This document shows positions 47,038-55,689 of a stretch of 64,000 nucleotides of DNA, piece after piece. Position numbers and translations under genes: made by a program. The stretch's first letter is position 1. The number at the start of each line of letters is the position of its first letter. The notes beneath the pieces were generated by a model, which ran no database searches, was not told the origin of the DNA, and saw nothing but the letters and a program-made list of their open reading frames with translations. The DNA is from Nocardioides lacusdianchii (lineage in GTDB: Bacteria > Actinomycetota > Actinomycetes > Propionibacteriales > Nocardioidaceae). Location of the stretch: the NCBI RefSeq assembly GCF_020102855.1, contig NZ_JADHZD010000013.1, positions 1-64,000 on the forward strand, in the 5' to 3' direction.

Positions 47038-49470
47038 GTGACCCATGACCCGACGGACCACTTCGTCCACGTCCGCGGGGCGAGCGAGAACAACCTCCGC
47101 GACGTCGACCTCGACCTCCCGCGCGACGCGATGGTGGCCTTCACCGGCGTCTCCGGGTCCGGCAAGTCTTCCCTCGCCTTCGGCACCCTCTACGCCGAGG
47201 CGCAGCGGCGTTACTTCGAGTCCGTGGCGCCGTACGCCCGTCGCCTGCTGCAGCAGGTCGGCGCCCCGCACGTGCAGGAGATCACCGGCCTGCCACCCGC
47301 CGTGGCCCTCCAGCAGCGGCGCGGCGCGCCCAGCTCGCGCTCGAGCGTCGGGACGCTGACCACGCTGTCGAACCTGCTCCGGATCCTGTACTCGCGGGCC
47401 GGCACCTATCCGGAGGGAGCCGAGAGGCTGGCGGCCGAGGCGTTCTCGCCCAACACCGCTGCAGGAGCGTGCCCGACCTGCCACGGACTGGGGCAGGCGC
47501 ACGACGTCGCCGAGGACCTGCTCGTGCCCGACGAGTCGCTGAGCATCCGCGACGGTGCGATCGCCGCCTGGCCCGGCGCCTGGCAGGGCAAGAACCTGCT
47601 GCGGGTGACCAAGGCAGTCGGCATCGACGTCGACGTGCCGTGGCGCGAGCTGTCCCGCAAGGACCGCGACTGGCTGCTCTACACCGACGAGCAGCCGCGC
47701 GTCCTCATCGACCGGCGCGGCGAGGCCGACGACACGACCGGTCGCGACTACCACGGCACCTTCTGGAGCGCGCGCAAGCACGTGCGCCACACCCTCGCCG
47801 ACACCAAGAGCCAGATGATGCGCGACAAGGCGATGCGCTTCGTCCGCAGCACCGTGTGCCCGGTCTGCCACGGCTCCGGGCTGCGGCCCGAGTCCCTCGC
47901 GGTGACCTTCCAAGGACTGAGCATCGCCGAGACCAACGCCCTCTCGTTCGTCGAGCTGGTGGCCCTGCTCCGCCCGGCGGCCGAGACCGGCGAGACCGAG
48001 GTGGCCGTACGGCTCTGCACCGACATCGTGGAGCGCGTCGGGGTGCTGCTCGACCTCGGGCTCGGCTACCTCGCCCTCGGGCGGAGCTCGACCACGCTCT
48101 CGCCCGGGGAGGCCCAGCGGCTCCGGATCGCGACCCAGCTGCGCTCGGGCCTGTTCGGGGTCGTCTACGTGCTCGACGAGCCGTCGGCCGGGCTGCACCC
48201 CGCCGACGCCGCGCCGCTGCTCGACGTGCTCGACCGGCTCAAGCGCTCGGGCAACTCCCTGTTCGTCGTCGAGCACGACCTCGACGTCGTACGCCGTGCC
48301 GACTGGATCGTCGACATCGGTCCGGGGGCCGGCGAGGCCGGGGGACGGGTGCTCTACTCCGGCCCGGTGGAGGGGCTCGAGCAGGTCGAGGAGTCCGTGA
48401 CGGGGGCCCACCTGTTCGGCCGGGCGGCCCCGCTCGAGCGCCACGGTCGCACCCCGCACGGCTGGCTCCACCTGCGCGGCATCAGCAGGCACAACCTGAC
48501 CGACCTCTCGGTCGACCTCCCGCTGTGCGTGCTCACCGCGGTCACCGGCGTCTCCGGGTCGGGCAAGTCCACGCTGGTCACGCAGGTGCTCGCCGAGCTC
48601 GTACGCCGCCACCGCGGCCAGGCCCCGGACGACGCCGAGGAGAGCGAGCTCGAGATCGACGTCGACGACGTGACGGGTCTGGAGGCCTTTGACCGTCTCG
48701 TGCGGGTGGACCAGCGTCCGATCGGTCGCACGCCCCGGTCCAACCTCGCGACCTACACCGGTCTCTTCGACGCCGTCCGCAAGGTGTTCGCCGCCACGCC
48801 CGAGGCGAAGGCGCGCGGCTACGGCGTCGGCCGGTTCTCCTTCAACGTCGCCGAGGGGCGCTGCGAGACCTGCCAGGGCGAGGGGTCCGTCTCCGTCGAG
48901 CTCCTGTTCCTCCCCGGCACCTATGCGCCGTGCCCGACCTGCCACGGCGCGCGCTACAACGCCGAGACCCTCGAGGTCACCTGGCACGACCTGACCGTCG
49001 CCGACGTGCTCGGTCTCACCGTCGAGCAGGCGGCCGACGTGCTGGCCGACGTGCCGGCTGCGGCACGCAGCCTCCAGACCCTGCAGGAGGTCGGTCTCGG
49101 CTACCTCCGCCTGGGCCAGCCGGCCACGGAGCTCAGTGGTGGCGAGGCGCAGCGGATCAAGCTCGCGACCGAGCTGCAGCGGGCACGCCGCGGCCACGCG
49201 CTCTACCTGCTCGACGAGCCCACCGCCGGCCTGCACCCCGCGGACACCGCGCTGCTGCTGCGCCAGCTCCACAGGCTGGTCGACGCCGGCAACACCGTGG
49301 TGCTCGTCGAGCACGACCTGGACACCATCGCCACGGCCGACTGGGTCATCGACCTCGGCCCCGGCGGCGGCGACCGGGGCGGCCGGGTGGTGGCCACCGG
49401 GACACCGGACGACATCGCCGCAGCGCCCGGCAGCGCCACCGGGTCCTACCTGGCCCGGCACCTGGCCTGA
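47038..49470 (+). CDS. Short UvrA-like (UvrA2/drug-resistance type) double-ABC ATPase
   Basis: 810 residues from GTG 47038 with TAGGAA (47026-47031) six bases upstream. It has two ABC halves: Walker A FTGVSGSGKSSLAF and VTGVSGSGKSTLV, with signatures LSPGEAQRLRIATQL and LSGGEAQRIKLATEL. It keeps the Cys pairs of zinc modules (ACPTCHGLGQ, CPVCHGSGL, CETCQGEGS and PCPTCHGARYN). It is about 140 residues shorter than canonical UvrA, lacking much of the insertion that binds UvrB. Such paralogues are linked to resistance against DNA-binding drugs. The HIT gene follows by 16 bp. Confidence 0.87.
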   Translation: MTHDPTDHFVHVRGASENNLRDVDLDLPRDAMVAFTGVSGSGKSSLAFGTLYAEAQRRYFESVAPYARRLLQQVGAPHVQEITGLPPAVALQQRRGAPSSRSSVGTLTTLSNLLRILYSRAGTYPEGAERLAAEAFSPNTAAGACPTCHGLGQAHDVAEDLLVPDESLSIRDGAIAAWPGAWQGKNLLRVTKAVGIDVDVPWRELSRKDRDWLLYTDEQPRVLIDRRGEADDTTGRDYHGTFWSARKHVRHTLADTKSQMMRDKAMRFVRSTVCPVCHGSGLRPESLAVTFQGLSIAETNALSFVELVALLRPAAETGETEVAVRLCTDIVERVGVLLDLGLGYLALGRSSTTLSPGEAQRLRIATQLRSGLFGVVYVLDEPSAGLHPADAAPLLDVLDRLKRSGNSLFVVEHDLDVVRRADWIVDIGPGAGEAGGRVLYSGPVEGLEQVEESVTGAHLFGRAAPLERHGRTPHGWLHLRGISRHNLTDLSVDLPLCVLTAVTGVSGSGKSTLVTQVLAELVRRHRGQAPDDAEESELEIDVDDVTGLEAFDRLVRVDQRPIGRTPRSNLATYTGLFDAVRKVFAATPEAKARGYGVGRFSFNVAEGRCETCQGEGSVSVELLFLPGTYAPCPTCHGARYNAETLEVTWHDLTVADVLGLTVEQAADVLADVPAAARSLQTLQEVGLGYLRLGQPATELSGGEAQRIKLATELQRARRGHALYLLDEPTAGLHPADTALLLRQLHRLVDAGNTVVLVEHDLDTIATADWVIDLGPGGGDRGGRVVATGTPDDIAAAPGSATGSYLARHLA

Positions 49471-49486
49471 CGGGCACACTGGCGTC

Positions 49487-49903
49487 ATGGCTGACTGCGT
49501 CTTCTGCCGGATCGTCTCCGGCGACCTGCCCGGTCACCTCGTCCTCGAGACCGACGACCTCGTCGCCTTCCTCGACACCCGGCCGGTCTTCAAGGGCCAC
49601 GTGCTACTCGTCCCGCGCGAGCACGTGGAGACCCTCCCGGACCTGCCGGCCGGGTTGCGCGACGGCTTCCTCGCCGCCGCGCAGCGGATCGCGACCGCGG
49701 TCAAGGACGGCCTCGGCGCGCAGGGATCCTTCGTCGCGATCAACAACACGGTCAGCCAGTCCGTGCCGCACCTGCACCTCCACGTCGTCCCGCGCACCAA
49801 GGGCGACGGGCTGCGCGGCTTCTTCTGGCCGCGCACGAAGTACGCCGACGGCGAGGAATCGGCGTACGCCGAGCGCCTGCGCGACGCCCTCGCGCAGCCC
49901 TAG
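49487..49903 (+). CDS. HIT-family protein
   Basis: 138 residues from ATG 49487; the CACACT box at 49475-49480 is six bases upstream. It starts MADCVFCRIVSGDLPGH and has the nucleotide-binding loop VFKGHVLLVPREHVETL and the HIT triad QSVPHLHLHVVPR. It acts as a nucleotide hydrolase or transferase on dinucleotide-type substrates. The end converges on the PAP2 gene with a 4-bp overlap. Confidence 0.92.
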   Translation: MADCVFCRIVSGDLPGHLVLETDDLVAFLDTRPVFKGHVLLVPREHVETLPDLPAGLRDGFLAAAQRIATAVKDGLGAQGSFVAINNTVSQSVPHLHLHVVPRTKGDGLRGFFWPRTKYADGEESAYAERLRDALAQP

Positions 49904-50946
49904 CCTGCGCGCGTCACCTCGTCCGCCGGCTCCGTCCGCAGGGTCCACGCCTCCTCGCGCCGTCGCAGCGGGTTGCCGGTGACGCGGGCGGCGAGGGCGA
50001 CCGACGCGCACCCGACGGCGATCCCGCCGAGGACGTCGACGAAGAAGTGCCAGCCGAGGTAGACCGTCGCCACGATGGTCAGCGCGAGGAAGGTCCAGCT
50101 CGCGACCCGCACGACGAGCGGCAGCCGGATCAGCTCGCTCACCAGGCAGATCGTCACCATCACCGCCACGTGCAGCGAGGCGAAGGCCGCGATCGTCTGC
50201 ACGGCCGAGGTGTCCCAGGGCCCGGCCAGCACCTCGACGCGGTCCGACAGCAGCAGGTCGCGCACCGAGGTGTTGGGGGTGCGGGCCAGGTCCGCGAACC
50301 ACCCGGGGGAGGAGTACGTCGGTCCCAGCGACGGCAGGGCGTAGTAGAGCAGTGCGCCGAGGCACCAGTTCAGCGACGTGGCCGTGACGTACCACGCGCC
50401 CGCCGTCGAGCGCCGGGTCCACACCAGCGCGATGGCCAGGGTCGCCGGCACCAACCCGATCCACACCAGGTAGACCGCCGCCATCACCCAGTTGGCCCAC
50501 CCGGTGCCGAGGGTGTCGTGCAGCACGAGCGCCGGGTCGTGGCCGAGCCACATGAAGCGGTCCAGCCGGGCCAGCTCCTCGTCGTGGAGGCGGTCGGTGA
50601 CGAAGGGGACGTAGCCCTTGAGGTTGCGGAACGCGACGTAGGCGACGTACCAGGTGAGCAGGCCACTGGCGGTGAACCGGACCTGGTCGCGGTCCCAGCG
50701 CTCGCGCACGACCTCGCGCAGCGTCGCCCGGGCCGCCACGCCCCGGCTGCGCAGCAGCAGCGCCCACCGCGCCAGCACGTCGAGCGCGACCGCGGACGCG
50801 ACGATCACCGGCAGCCGGAACCACGTGGGCAGGTTGGCGCCGTCGGGGTCGCGCAGCGGCAGGTGGTGGGTCCACGCGACCAACCCGGCCGCGAGCGCCA
50901 TCACGGCAGCGACGACCGCAGCGGCGCGGAACTCCCCCCGACCCAT
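49900..50946 (-). CDS. PAP2-superfamily membrane phosphatase
   Basis: 348 residues from ATG 50946; the TACGGT box (50958-50953) sits six bases upstream and supports this start over 51000. It has six or so membrane helices. The phosphatase site is spread over TSVRDLLLSDRVEV, TIAAFASLHVAVMV (Ser-x-His) and YLGWHFFVDVLGGIA (His with downstream Asp). Related proteins are annotated as inositolphosphotransferase-like (Aur1/Ipt1-type) or lipid phosphate phosphatase. The substrate is unknown. Confidence 0.83.
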   Translation of the reverse strand: MGRGEFRAAAVVAAVMALAAGLVAWTHHLPLRDPDGANLPTWFRLPVIVASAVALDVLARWALLLRSRGVAARATLREVVRERWDRDQVRFTASGLLTWYVAYVAFRNLKGYVPFVTDRLHDEELARLDRFMWLGHDPALVLHDTLGTGWANWVMAAVYLVWIGLVPATLAIALVWTRRSTAGAWYVTATSLNWCLGALLYYALPSLGPTYSSPGWFADLARTPNTSVRDLLLSDRVEVLAGPWDTSAVQTIAAFASLHVAVMVTICLVSELIRLPLVVRVASWTFLALTIVATVYLGWHFFVDVLGGIAVGCASVALAARVTGNPLRRREEAWTLRTEPADEVTRAG

Positions 50947-51017
50947 CTGCCCACCGTAGCGACTAGCCTCGGCCTCGATCTGTCTCCCGACCTCCCACAT
51001 ACCCCAAGGAGTTCCCC

Positions 51018-51785
51018 ATGGGCCGGTTCGACCGCCGCGTCGCCGTCATCACCGGAGCAGCCCGAGGCATCGGCTTCGGCATCGCCCAGCGCCTCGCCAG
51101 CGAGGGCGCGTCCGTCGCGATCCTCGACCTCGACGAGGCCGCAGCCGCCGACGCCGCCGGCCGCCTCGACCTCGCCGACGGTGCCCGCGCGGTCGGCATC
51201 GGGTGCGACGTCGTGGACTCCGCCGCCGCGGAGACCGCGGTGCAGCGCGTGGTCGACGAGCTCGGCGGGATCCACGTCCTGGTCAACAACGCCGGCGTCA
51301 CCCGCGACAACCTGCTCTTCAAGATGACCGAGGAGGACTGGGACATGGTCATGAACGTCCACCTCAAGGGCGTCTTCAACATGACCAAGGCCGCGCAGTC
51401 GCGCTTCGTGCAGCAGAAGTACGGCAAGATCCTCAACCTCTCCAGCGTCTCCGCGCTGGGCAACCGCGGCCAGGCCAACTACTCCGCCGCCAAGATGGGC
51501 ATCCAGGGCCTGACCCGCACCCTCGGCATCGAGCTCGGCCCGTTCGGGGTCACCGCCAACGCCATCGCGCCGGGATTCATCGTCACCGAGATGACCGACG
51601 CCACCGCGCGCCGGCTCAAGATGGAGCCCGAGGAGCTGCAGCGGCTCAACGCCGAGGCCACCCCCGTGCGCCGGGTCGGGCAGCCCGAGGACATCGCCGC
51701 GGCCGCCGCCTTCCTGTGCAGCGACGAGGCGTCCTTCATCACCGGCCAGACGTTGTACGTCGACGGCGGGCGCAAGCTCGGCTGA
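51018..51785 (+). CDS. 3-oxoacyl-ACP reductase-like short-chain dehydrogenase
   Basis: 255 residues behind an AAGGAG ribosome site. The Rossmann motif is VITGAARGIGFGIAQRLASE, with NNAGVTRDNLLFKM, catalytic Ser/Tyr/Lys in NLSSVSALGNRGQANYSAAK, and a C-terminal GQTLYVDGGRKLG. It reduces 3-oxoacyl groups in fatty-acid or related metabolism; the exact substrate is not certain. A strong terminator follows. Confidence 0.88.
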   Translation: MGRFDRRVAVITGAARGIGFGIAQRLASEGASVAILDLDEAAAADAAGRLDLADGARAVGIGCDVVDSAAAETAVQRVVDELGGIHVLVNNAGVTRDNLLFKMTEEDWDMVMNVHLKGVFNMTKAAQSRFVQQKYGKILNLSSVSALGNRGQANYSAAKMGIQGLTRTLGIELGPFGVTANAIAPGFIVTEMTDATARRLKMEPEELQRLNAEATPVRRVGQPEDIAAAAAFLCSDEASFITGQTLYVDGGRKLG

Positions 51786-51792
51786 GCGTGAT

Positions 51793-51832
51793 CCCGGCCA
51801 CGGCCCACGCCCGTCGGGGCGTGGCCGGGTTT
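51793..51832 (+). terminator. Hairpin terminator followed by TTT
   Basis: CCCGGCCACG (51793-51802) pairs with CGTGGCCGGG (51820-51829); the loop itself can form an inner 8-bp stem. It is followed by TTT at 51830-51832. It ends the reductase transcript. Confidence 0.75.
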
Positions 51833-51955
51833 GCACGGCTCGGGGGGCTCTGGCACCTTGGCGGCGGAGTCGAGAGACCCACAGGACGGCTCGGGTCGCC
51901 CTGCTGGCGTCGGTCTCCGTGACTAGATCGTGTCTGACGACACCCGCCCCGGGCG

Positions 51956-52141
51956 ACGCCGAGTCCTGCCCCGCCGGAGCGGCCCCCCGAGAAGATCGAG
52001 GGCAGGAGTGGGGGACCCACAGGTTCCACTGCCGGTGCGTGCAGCCGCACGCCACGGCTCGGGGTGAAGCCACCCCCTCCTCCGGGAGGACGGCGGCGGG
52101 ACACCTTCCAGTCCCAACCCGACAGCTCACCTCACAGGCGT
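51956..52141 (+). promoter_or_regulatory. Cyclic di-AMP riboswitch (ydaO-yuaA leader)
   Basis: The closing stem ACGCC (51956-51960) pairs with GGCGT (52137-52141). Inside are the family hallmarks GAGTCCTGCC (51961-51970), AGGAGTGGGGGACCCA (52004-52019), GGGGTGAAGCCACC and the late CCTTCCAGTCCCAACCCGAC plus AGCTCACCTCACAGGCG. Position directly ahead of an NlpC/P60 cell-wall hydrolase is the classic actinobacterial context. High c-di-AMP should reduce expression of the hydrolase. Confidence 0.9.
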
Positions 52142-52157
52142 GGGAAAGGACCACCTC

Positions 52158-52715
52158 ATGCCTGCGACCCCTCGCACGCTGCGCACCTGCGCGCTCGCCC
52201 TCGCCGGGCTCGGACTCTCCGCGTCGACGCTGACGGCGCTGCCCGCCACTGCGGCCGACGGCGACCCCGGCTCGACCACGACCACCACGACCACCACGAC
52301 CGCGACGAAGACGACCGCGAAGCGCACCGCCGCCCGTCGCGTGTCCGCCCGCGTGCTCAGCGCCCGCGACATCGCCATGCGACAGCGCGGCGACGCCTAC
52401 GCGTACGGTGCCGCCGGCCCGGACCGCTTCGACTGCTCCGGACTGATCCGCTACAGCTACGCCCGCGCCGGCTTCGACGTGCCGCGTACGTCCAGCGCCC
52501 AGGCCGGCCACGCCCGCCGCGTGGCGAAGAAGGACCTGCGCGCCGGCGACCTGATGTTCTTCTACGGCAGCGGCGGGGTCTACCACGCCGCGATCTTCCT
52601 GCGCTGGTCGAACGGCCACGCGGTGATGCTGCACTCGCCCGGCTCGGGCCAGCGCGTCCGCATCGCCGCTCCGTGGACCTCGCAGTGGTTCGGTGGGACC
52701 CTGCGCCGCCGCTGA
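52158..52715 (+). CDS. Secreted NlpC/P60 cell-wall hydrolase under riboswitch control
   Basis: 185 residues from ATG 52158, behind GAAAGGA. The signal peptide is TLRTCALALAGLGLSASTLT, ending near PATAADGD. A Thr/Lys-rich linker is followed by the NlpC/P60 domain. The Cys is in RFDCSGLIRYSYARAG, the His in VYHAAIFL, and a third polar residue around VMLHSPGSGQRV. It probably cuts peptide stems of peptidoglycan (gamma-D-Glu-diamino acid). It is terminated by a strong hairpin. Confidence 0.9.
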   Translation: MPATPRTLRTCALALAGLGLSASTLTALPATAADGDPGSTTTTTTTTTATKTTAKRTAARRVSARVLSARDIAMRQRGDAYAYGAAGPDRFDCSGLIRYSYARAGFDVPRTSSAQAGHARRVAKKDLRAGDLMFFYGSGGVYHAAIFLRWSNGHAVMLHSPGSGQRVRIAAPWTSQWFGGTLRRR

Positions 52716-52725
52716 TCTACCCTGT

Positions 52726-52757
52726 GGCGCGCCTTCCCCGAACGGGGAGGGCGCGCC
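52726..52757 (+). terminator. 14-bp stem terminator
   Basis: GGCGCGCCTTCCCC (52726-52739) pairs with GGGGAGGGCGCGCC (52744-52757) across a GAAC loop with one G-U pair. Confidence 0.75.
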
Positions 52758-52803
52758 TCCACACTTTCAAGGCAGAGTTCCCCCGCTCGATCGGAGTTCC
52801 CCC

Positions 52804-53814
52804 GTGCGTCACCGTCTCCACACCTCCGTCGCCGCGCTCGTCGCGGCCTCGCTCCTCCTGGCCGGCTGCGGCGGAGGGGACGAGCAGGAGGCGCCCGCGG
52901 ACGCGGCTCCTTCCTCGGAGCCGACGGCCTCCGCGACGAGCGAGCCGCCGGATCCGACGTACTGGCCCCTGACCGGGCTCGAGCGCACCGGCAAGGCCCC
53001 CAAGCACCCGGTGATCGTGACCAAGGTCGACAACACCTCCTCGAGCGCGCCCCAGGTCGGCCTGGGGGCGGCCGACCTCGTCGTCGAGGAGCTCGTCGAG
53101 GGCGGCTACACCCGCCTCGCGGCGTTCTACTACTCGAAGGTGCCGGCCAGCATCGGCCCGGTGCGCTCGATGCGTGCCAGCGACATCGGCATCGTGCCCG
53201 AGGGCGCCACCGTCGTGACCAGCGGCGCGGCCCCGATCACCATCAAGCGCATCAACGGCGCCGGCATCCCGTGGATCACCGAGGGCGCCGCGGGCGTCTA
53301 CCGCGAGACCACGCGCTCGGCGCCGTACAACCTCTTCGCCCGCCTCGGCGAGATCTCCCAGCGCCTCAAGGCCGAGGAGGAGCCGCCCGCCTACCTCCCG
53401 TGGGGCACGCCGGCCGACCTCCCGAAGGGCGCGAAGGCGCGCACGCTGACCGCCGACTTCGGCGCCCACTCCACCAGCTGGCAGTTCCAGGGCGGCGGCT
53501 ACGTCAACACCGACTCCTACGCCGCCGAGGGCGACCAGTTCCCGGCCGACTCCGTGCTCGTGCTGCGGGTGCAGGTCGGCGACGCCGGCTACCGCGACCC
53601 CGCGGGCTACCCCGTCCCGGAGACGAAGTTCGAGGGCAAGGGCGCCGCGCTGCTCTTCCACGGCGGTCGCGTCATCCGCGGCACCTGGACCAAGGACGGC
53701 CTGACCGGCGCGATCGAGCTCGCCACCAAGGGCGGCGAGCTCACCGTCCCGGCCGGCAAGGTCTGGGTCGAGCTCGTGCCGGCGGTCAACGGCAACGTCA
53801 CCTTCGCGAAGTAG
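52804..53814 (+). CDS. DUF3048 lipoprotein
   Basis: 336 residues from GTG 52804. The lipoprotein signal is SVAALVAASLLLAGCGGGDE with Cys of the LAGC lipobox. A Pro/Ser/Glu-rich linker precedes the DUF3048 domain (PVIVTKVDNTSSSAPQVGLG, then EELVEGGYTRLAAFYYSKVP and GPVRSMRASDIGI). YerB-type DUF3048 proteins are surface lipoproteins of unknown function. The 3' end overlaps the TetR gene tail-to-tail by 17 bp. Confidence 0.85.
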   Translation: MRHRLHTSVAALVAASLLLAGCGGGDEQEAPADAAPSSEPTASATSEPPDPTYWPLTGLERTGKAPKHPVIVTKVDNTSSSAPQVGLGAADLVVEELVEGGYTRLAAFYYSKVPASIGPVRSMRASDIGIVPEGATVVTSGAAPITIKRINGAGIPWITEGAAGVYRETTRSAPYNLFARLGEISQRLKAEEEPPAYLPWGTPADLPKGAKARTLTADFGAHSTSWQFQGGGYVNTDSYAAEGDQFPADSVLVLRVQVGDAGYRDPAGYPVPETKFEGKGAALLFHGGRVIRGTWTKDGLTGAIELATKGGELTVPAGKVWVELVPAVNGNVTFAK

Positions 53815-54427
53815 CGCCACTGTCGAGGAGCTGGCGCAGCCCGGCCATGATGGTGCCGATGGCCAGCTCCACGCGTGCGGCCGCGGCCGCCGGGTCCTGG
53901 CTCACCGCGACGGCGCCGCCGGCCGCCGACATCGCCCCGAAGAAGATCCGGGTGAAGGTGTCGAGCATCGCGTCGTCGAGGTCGTAGGCGTCGGTGCCGA
54001 GCGCGGAGCGGACGATCTCGTCGACGATGGCGTAGGTCGAGCGCTCCTCCTGCTCGCGGAACCGCTCGTGCCCGAGCACCGAGGGCCCGTCGGAGATGAC
54101 GACCTGGCGGTAGGCCGGCTCCTGCACGGCCTCCAGGAAGGCGCGCAGACCTGCCTGCGCCTTCTCCCACGGGTCGTCGTGCCCCTCCGTCGCGCGTGCG
54201 ATGCCGCTGCTCGCGCGGGACTCGACCCGCTCGAAGGCGGCCTCGAAGACCGCCTGCTTGCCGCTGAAGTGGTGGTAGAGCGCGCCCTTGGTGACGTCCG
54301 CGCCGGCGACGATGGCGTCGAGCGAGGTGGCGGAGTAGCCGTGGGTGGTGAAGAGCTGCTCGGCGACGTCGACGAGTGCGCGCTTGGTCGAGTCCGAGTA
54401 GCGCTGCCGGCGCGTCCTCACTGGCAT
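53798..54427 (-). CDS. TetR-family transcriptional regulator
   Basis: 209 residues from ATG 54427. The DNA-binding helices are KRALVDVAEQLFTTHGYSAT, then SLDAIVAGADVTKGALYHHF, nearly consensus for TetR. The C-terminal ligand domain is helical with YRQVVISDGPSVLGHERFRE. It is divergent from the 54543 gene, with a palindrome between them that may be its operator. The upstream TAGGCT (54446-54441) suggests a transcription start close to the gene. Confidence 0.88.
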   Translation of the reverse strand: MPVRTRRQRYSDSTKRALVDVAEQLFTTHGYSATSLDAIVAGADVTKGALYHHFSGKQAVFEAAFERVESRASSGIARATEGHDDPWEKAQAGLRAFLEAVQEPAYRQVVISDGPSVLGHERFREQEERSTYAIVDEIVRSALGTDAYDLDDAMLDTFTRIFFGAMSAAGGAVAVSQDPAAAAARVELAIGTIMAGLRQLLDSGATSRR

Positions 54428-54511
54428 GTCCCCATGGGCGCAGCCTAGGTGACCCGGCTCACGTGCGGAGTCGTTGGAGCGCGGGGGAGCGCTGGGCATA
54501 CTGAAAGTACG

Positions 54512-54522
54512 TACCGCCGGTA
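54512..54522. promoter_or_regulatory. Palindrome, probable TetR operator
   Basis: TACCG-C-CGGTA at 54512-54522, extended as ACGTACCGCCGGTATGT (54509-54525) with near symmetry, lies between the divergent tetR and 54543 genes. Its place and symmetry fit a TetR binding site controlling both. Confidence 0.55.
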
Positions 54523-54542
54523 TGTCACCTGAGGAGACCGCC

Positions 54543-55073
54543 ATGACCTGGACGTCCCACCACCGACGCGCGGACGTGCTCCGCGACGTGATCAGTGCCG
54601 CCGACGCCCGCCTCGACGGCCGCCTGCCCCTCGACGTCGAGGGGGTCGCCGAGACCTTCGGCGACGACCTGACCCTGCTGGGTGCGCTTCAGCTGCGCTG
54701 GCACACCCGCCTGGCCGGCCACATCGAGCGCGAGCTCGCCGACCAGCCGCTCGACCTCGAGAACGCCGTCGCCGTCGCGTGGTTGCGCGCCGCCGAGGAC
54801 ATGCCGGGGATCCGCGTGGTCCTCGACCACCACGTCGCCCACCCGACCGGCCCGGAGATGGCCCGCGCCACGGCGCTCGCGACCGGCAAGGAGCACGAGA
54901 TGCTCGCCCTCATGGCCGGACGCGCGAGCGCCCCGGGGGACGCCGCCCAGCGCGTCGGCCGTGCGATCGAGCGCGCCGCGCGGACGTCGTACGTCCCCCG
55001 GACCACGCCCCGCAGGGCCCCCGGGGAGGGCACCTCGCTGGTCAAGCGGCTGAGGGCGGTGCTGGCCGCCTGA
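54543..55073 (+). CDS. Unknown helical protein divergent from TetR
   Basis: 176 residues from ATG 54543, behind GAGGAG. It is soluble and almost all helical (RADVLRDVISAADARLDGRL, then LLGALQLRWHTRLAGHIERE and VAVAWLRAAEDMPGIRVVLD). The C-terminus is basic (KRLRAVLAA). No family is recognised; similar short proteins are common in Nocardioides-type genomes. It is probably a TetR target. Confidence 0.6.
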   Translation: MTWTSHHRRADVLRDVISAADARLDGRLPLDVEGVAETFGDDLTLLGALQLRWHTRLAGHIERELADQPLDLENAVAVAWLRAAEDMPGIRVVLDHHVAHPTGPEMARATALATGKEHEMLALMAGRASAPGDAAQRVGRAIERAARTSYVPRTTPRRAPGEGTSLVKRLRAVLAA

Positions 55074-55086
55074 CATAGTGGACGGC

Positions 55087-55641
55087 ATGCAGCTGGCATC
55101 GGGGATGCTGCTGGTGGCGACACCGGCCCTGCAGGATCCCAACTTCGTCGACACGGTGGTGCTGCTGCTCGACGTCACCGACGAGGGCGCCCTCGGTGTC
55201 GTGCTCAACCGCCCCTCGCAGGTGCTGGTGGCGGACGTGCTCGAGCCGTGGAGCGACGTCGTCGCCGCGCCGGAGGTGCTCTTCCGCGGCGGCCCCGTCG
55301 GCACCGACGGTGCGCTCGCGGTGGCCCAGCTGCGCGACCCCGACGAGCCGCCGGTGGGTTGGCGCCCGGTCGCGGGCCCGGTCGGCATGGTCGACCTCGA
55401 CACCCCCGCCGAGCTCGTCGACGGCTCGCTCGCCGCGATGCGCGTCTTCGCGGGCTACGCCGGGTGGGGCGTCGGGCAGCTGGTCGGCGAGGTCGAGGAG
55501 GGCAGCTGGTACGTCGTCAGCGGCGAGGCCGGCGACGCATTCCGCGGCGAGACGAGCGGGTTGCGCCGAGACGTCATGCGACGTCAGCCCGGCATGCTCG
55601 CCTGGCACGTGAACCGGCCCGTCGATCCGGACATGAACTGA
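55087..55641 (+). CDS. YqgE/AlgH family protein
   Basis: 184 residues from ATG 55087, with a CATAGT box (55074-55079) seven bases upstream; GTG 55078 is the alternative start. Pattern: GMLLVATPALQDPNFVDTVV, then GALGVVLNRPSQVLVADVL, FRGGPVGTDGALAV and FAGYAGWGVGQLVGEVEEGS. The family is widely conserved, of unknown function (AlgH is tied to alginate regulation in Pseudomonas). Confidence 0.92.
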   Translation: MQLASGMLLVATPALQDPNFVDTVVLLLDVTDEGALGVVLNRPSQVLVADVLEPWSDVVAAPEVLFRGGPVGTDGALAVAQLRDPDEPPVGWRPVAGPVGMVDLDTPAELVDGSLAAMRVFAGYAGWGVGQLVGEVEEGSWYVVSGEAGDAFRGETSGLRRDVMRRQPGMLAWHVNRPVDPDMN

Positions 55642-55689
55642 CCCGTGACGCATCGCAACCGTTCGGCTGTCCGCGGCGTCTCCTGAGGC

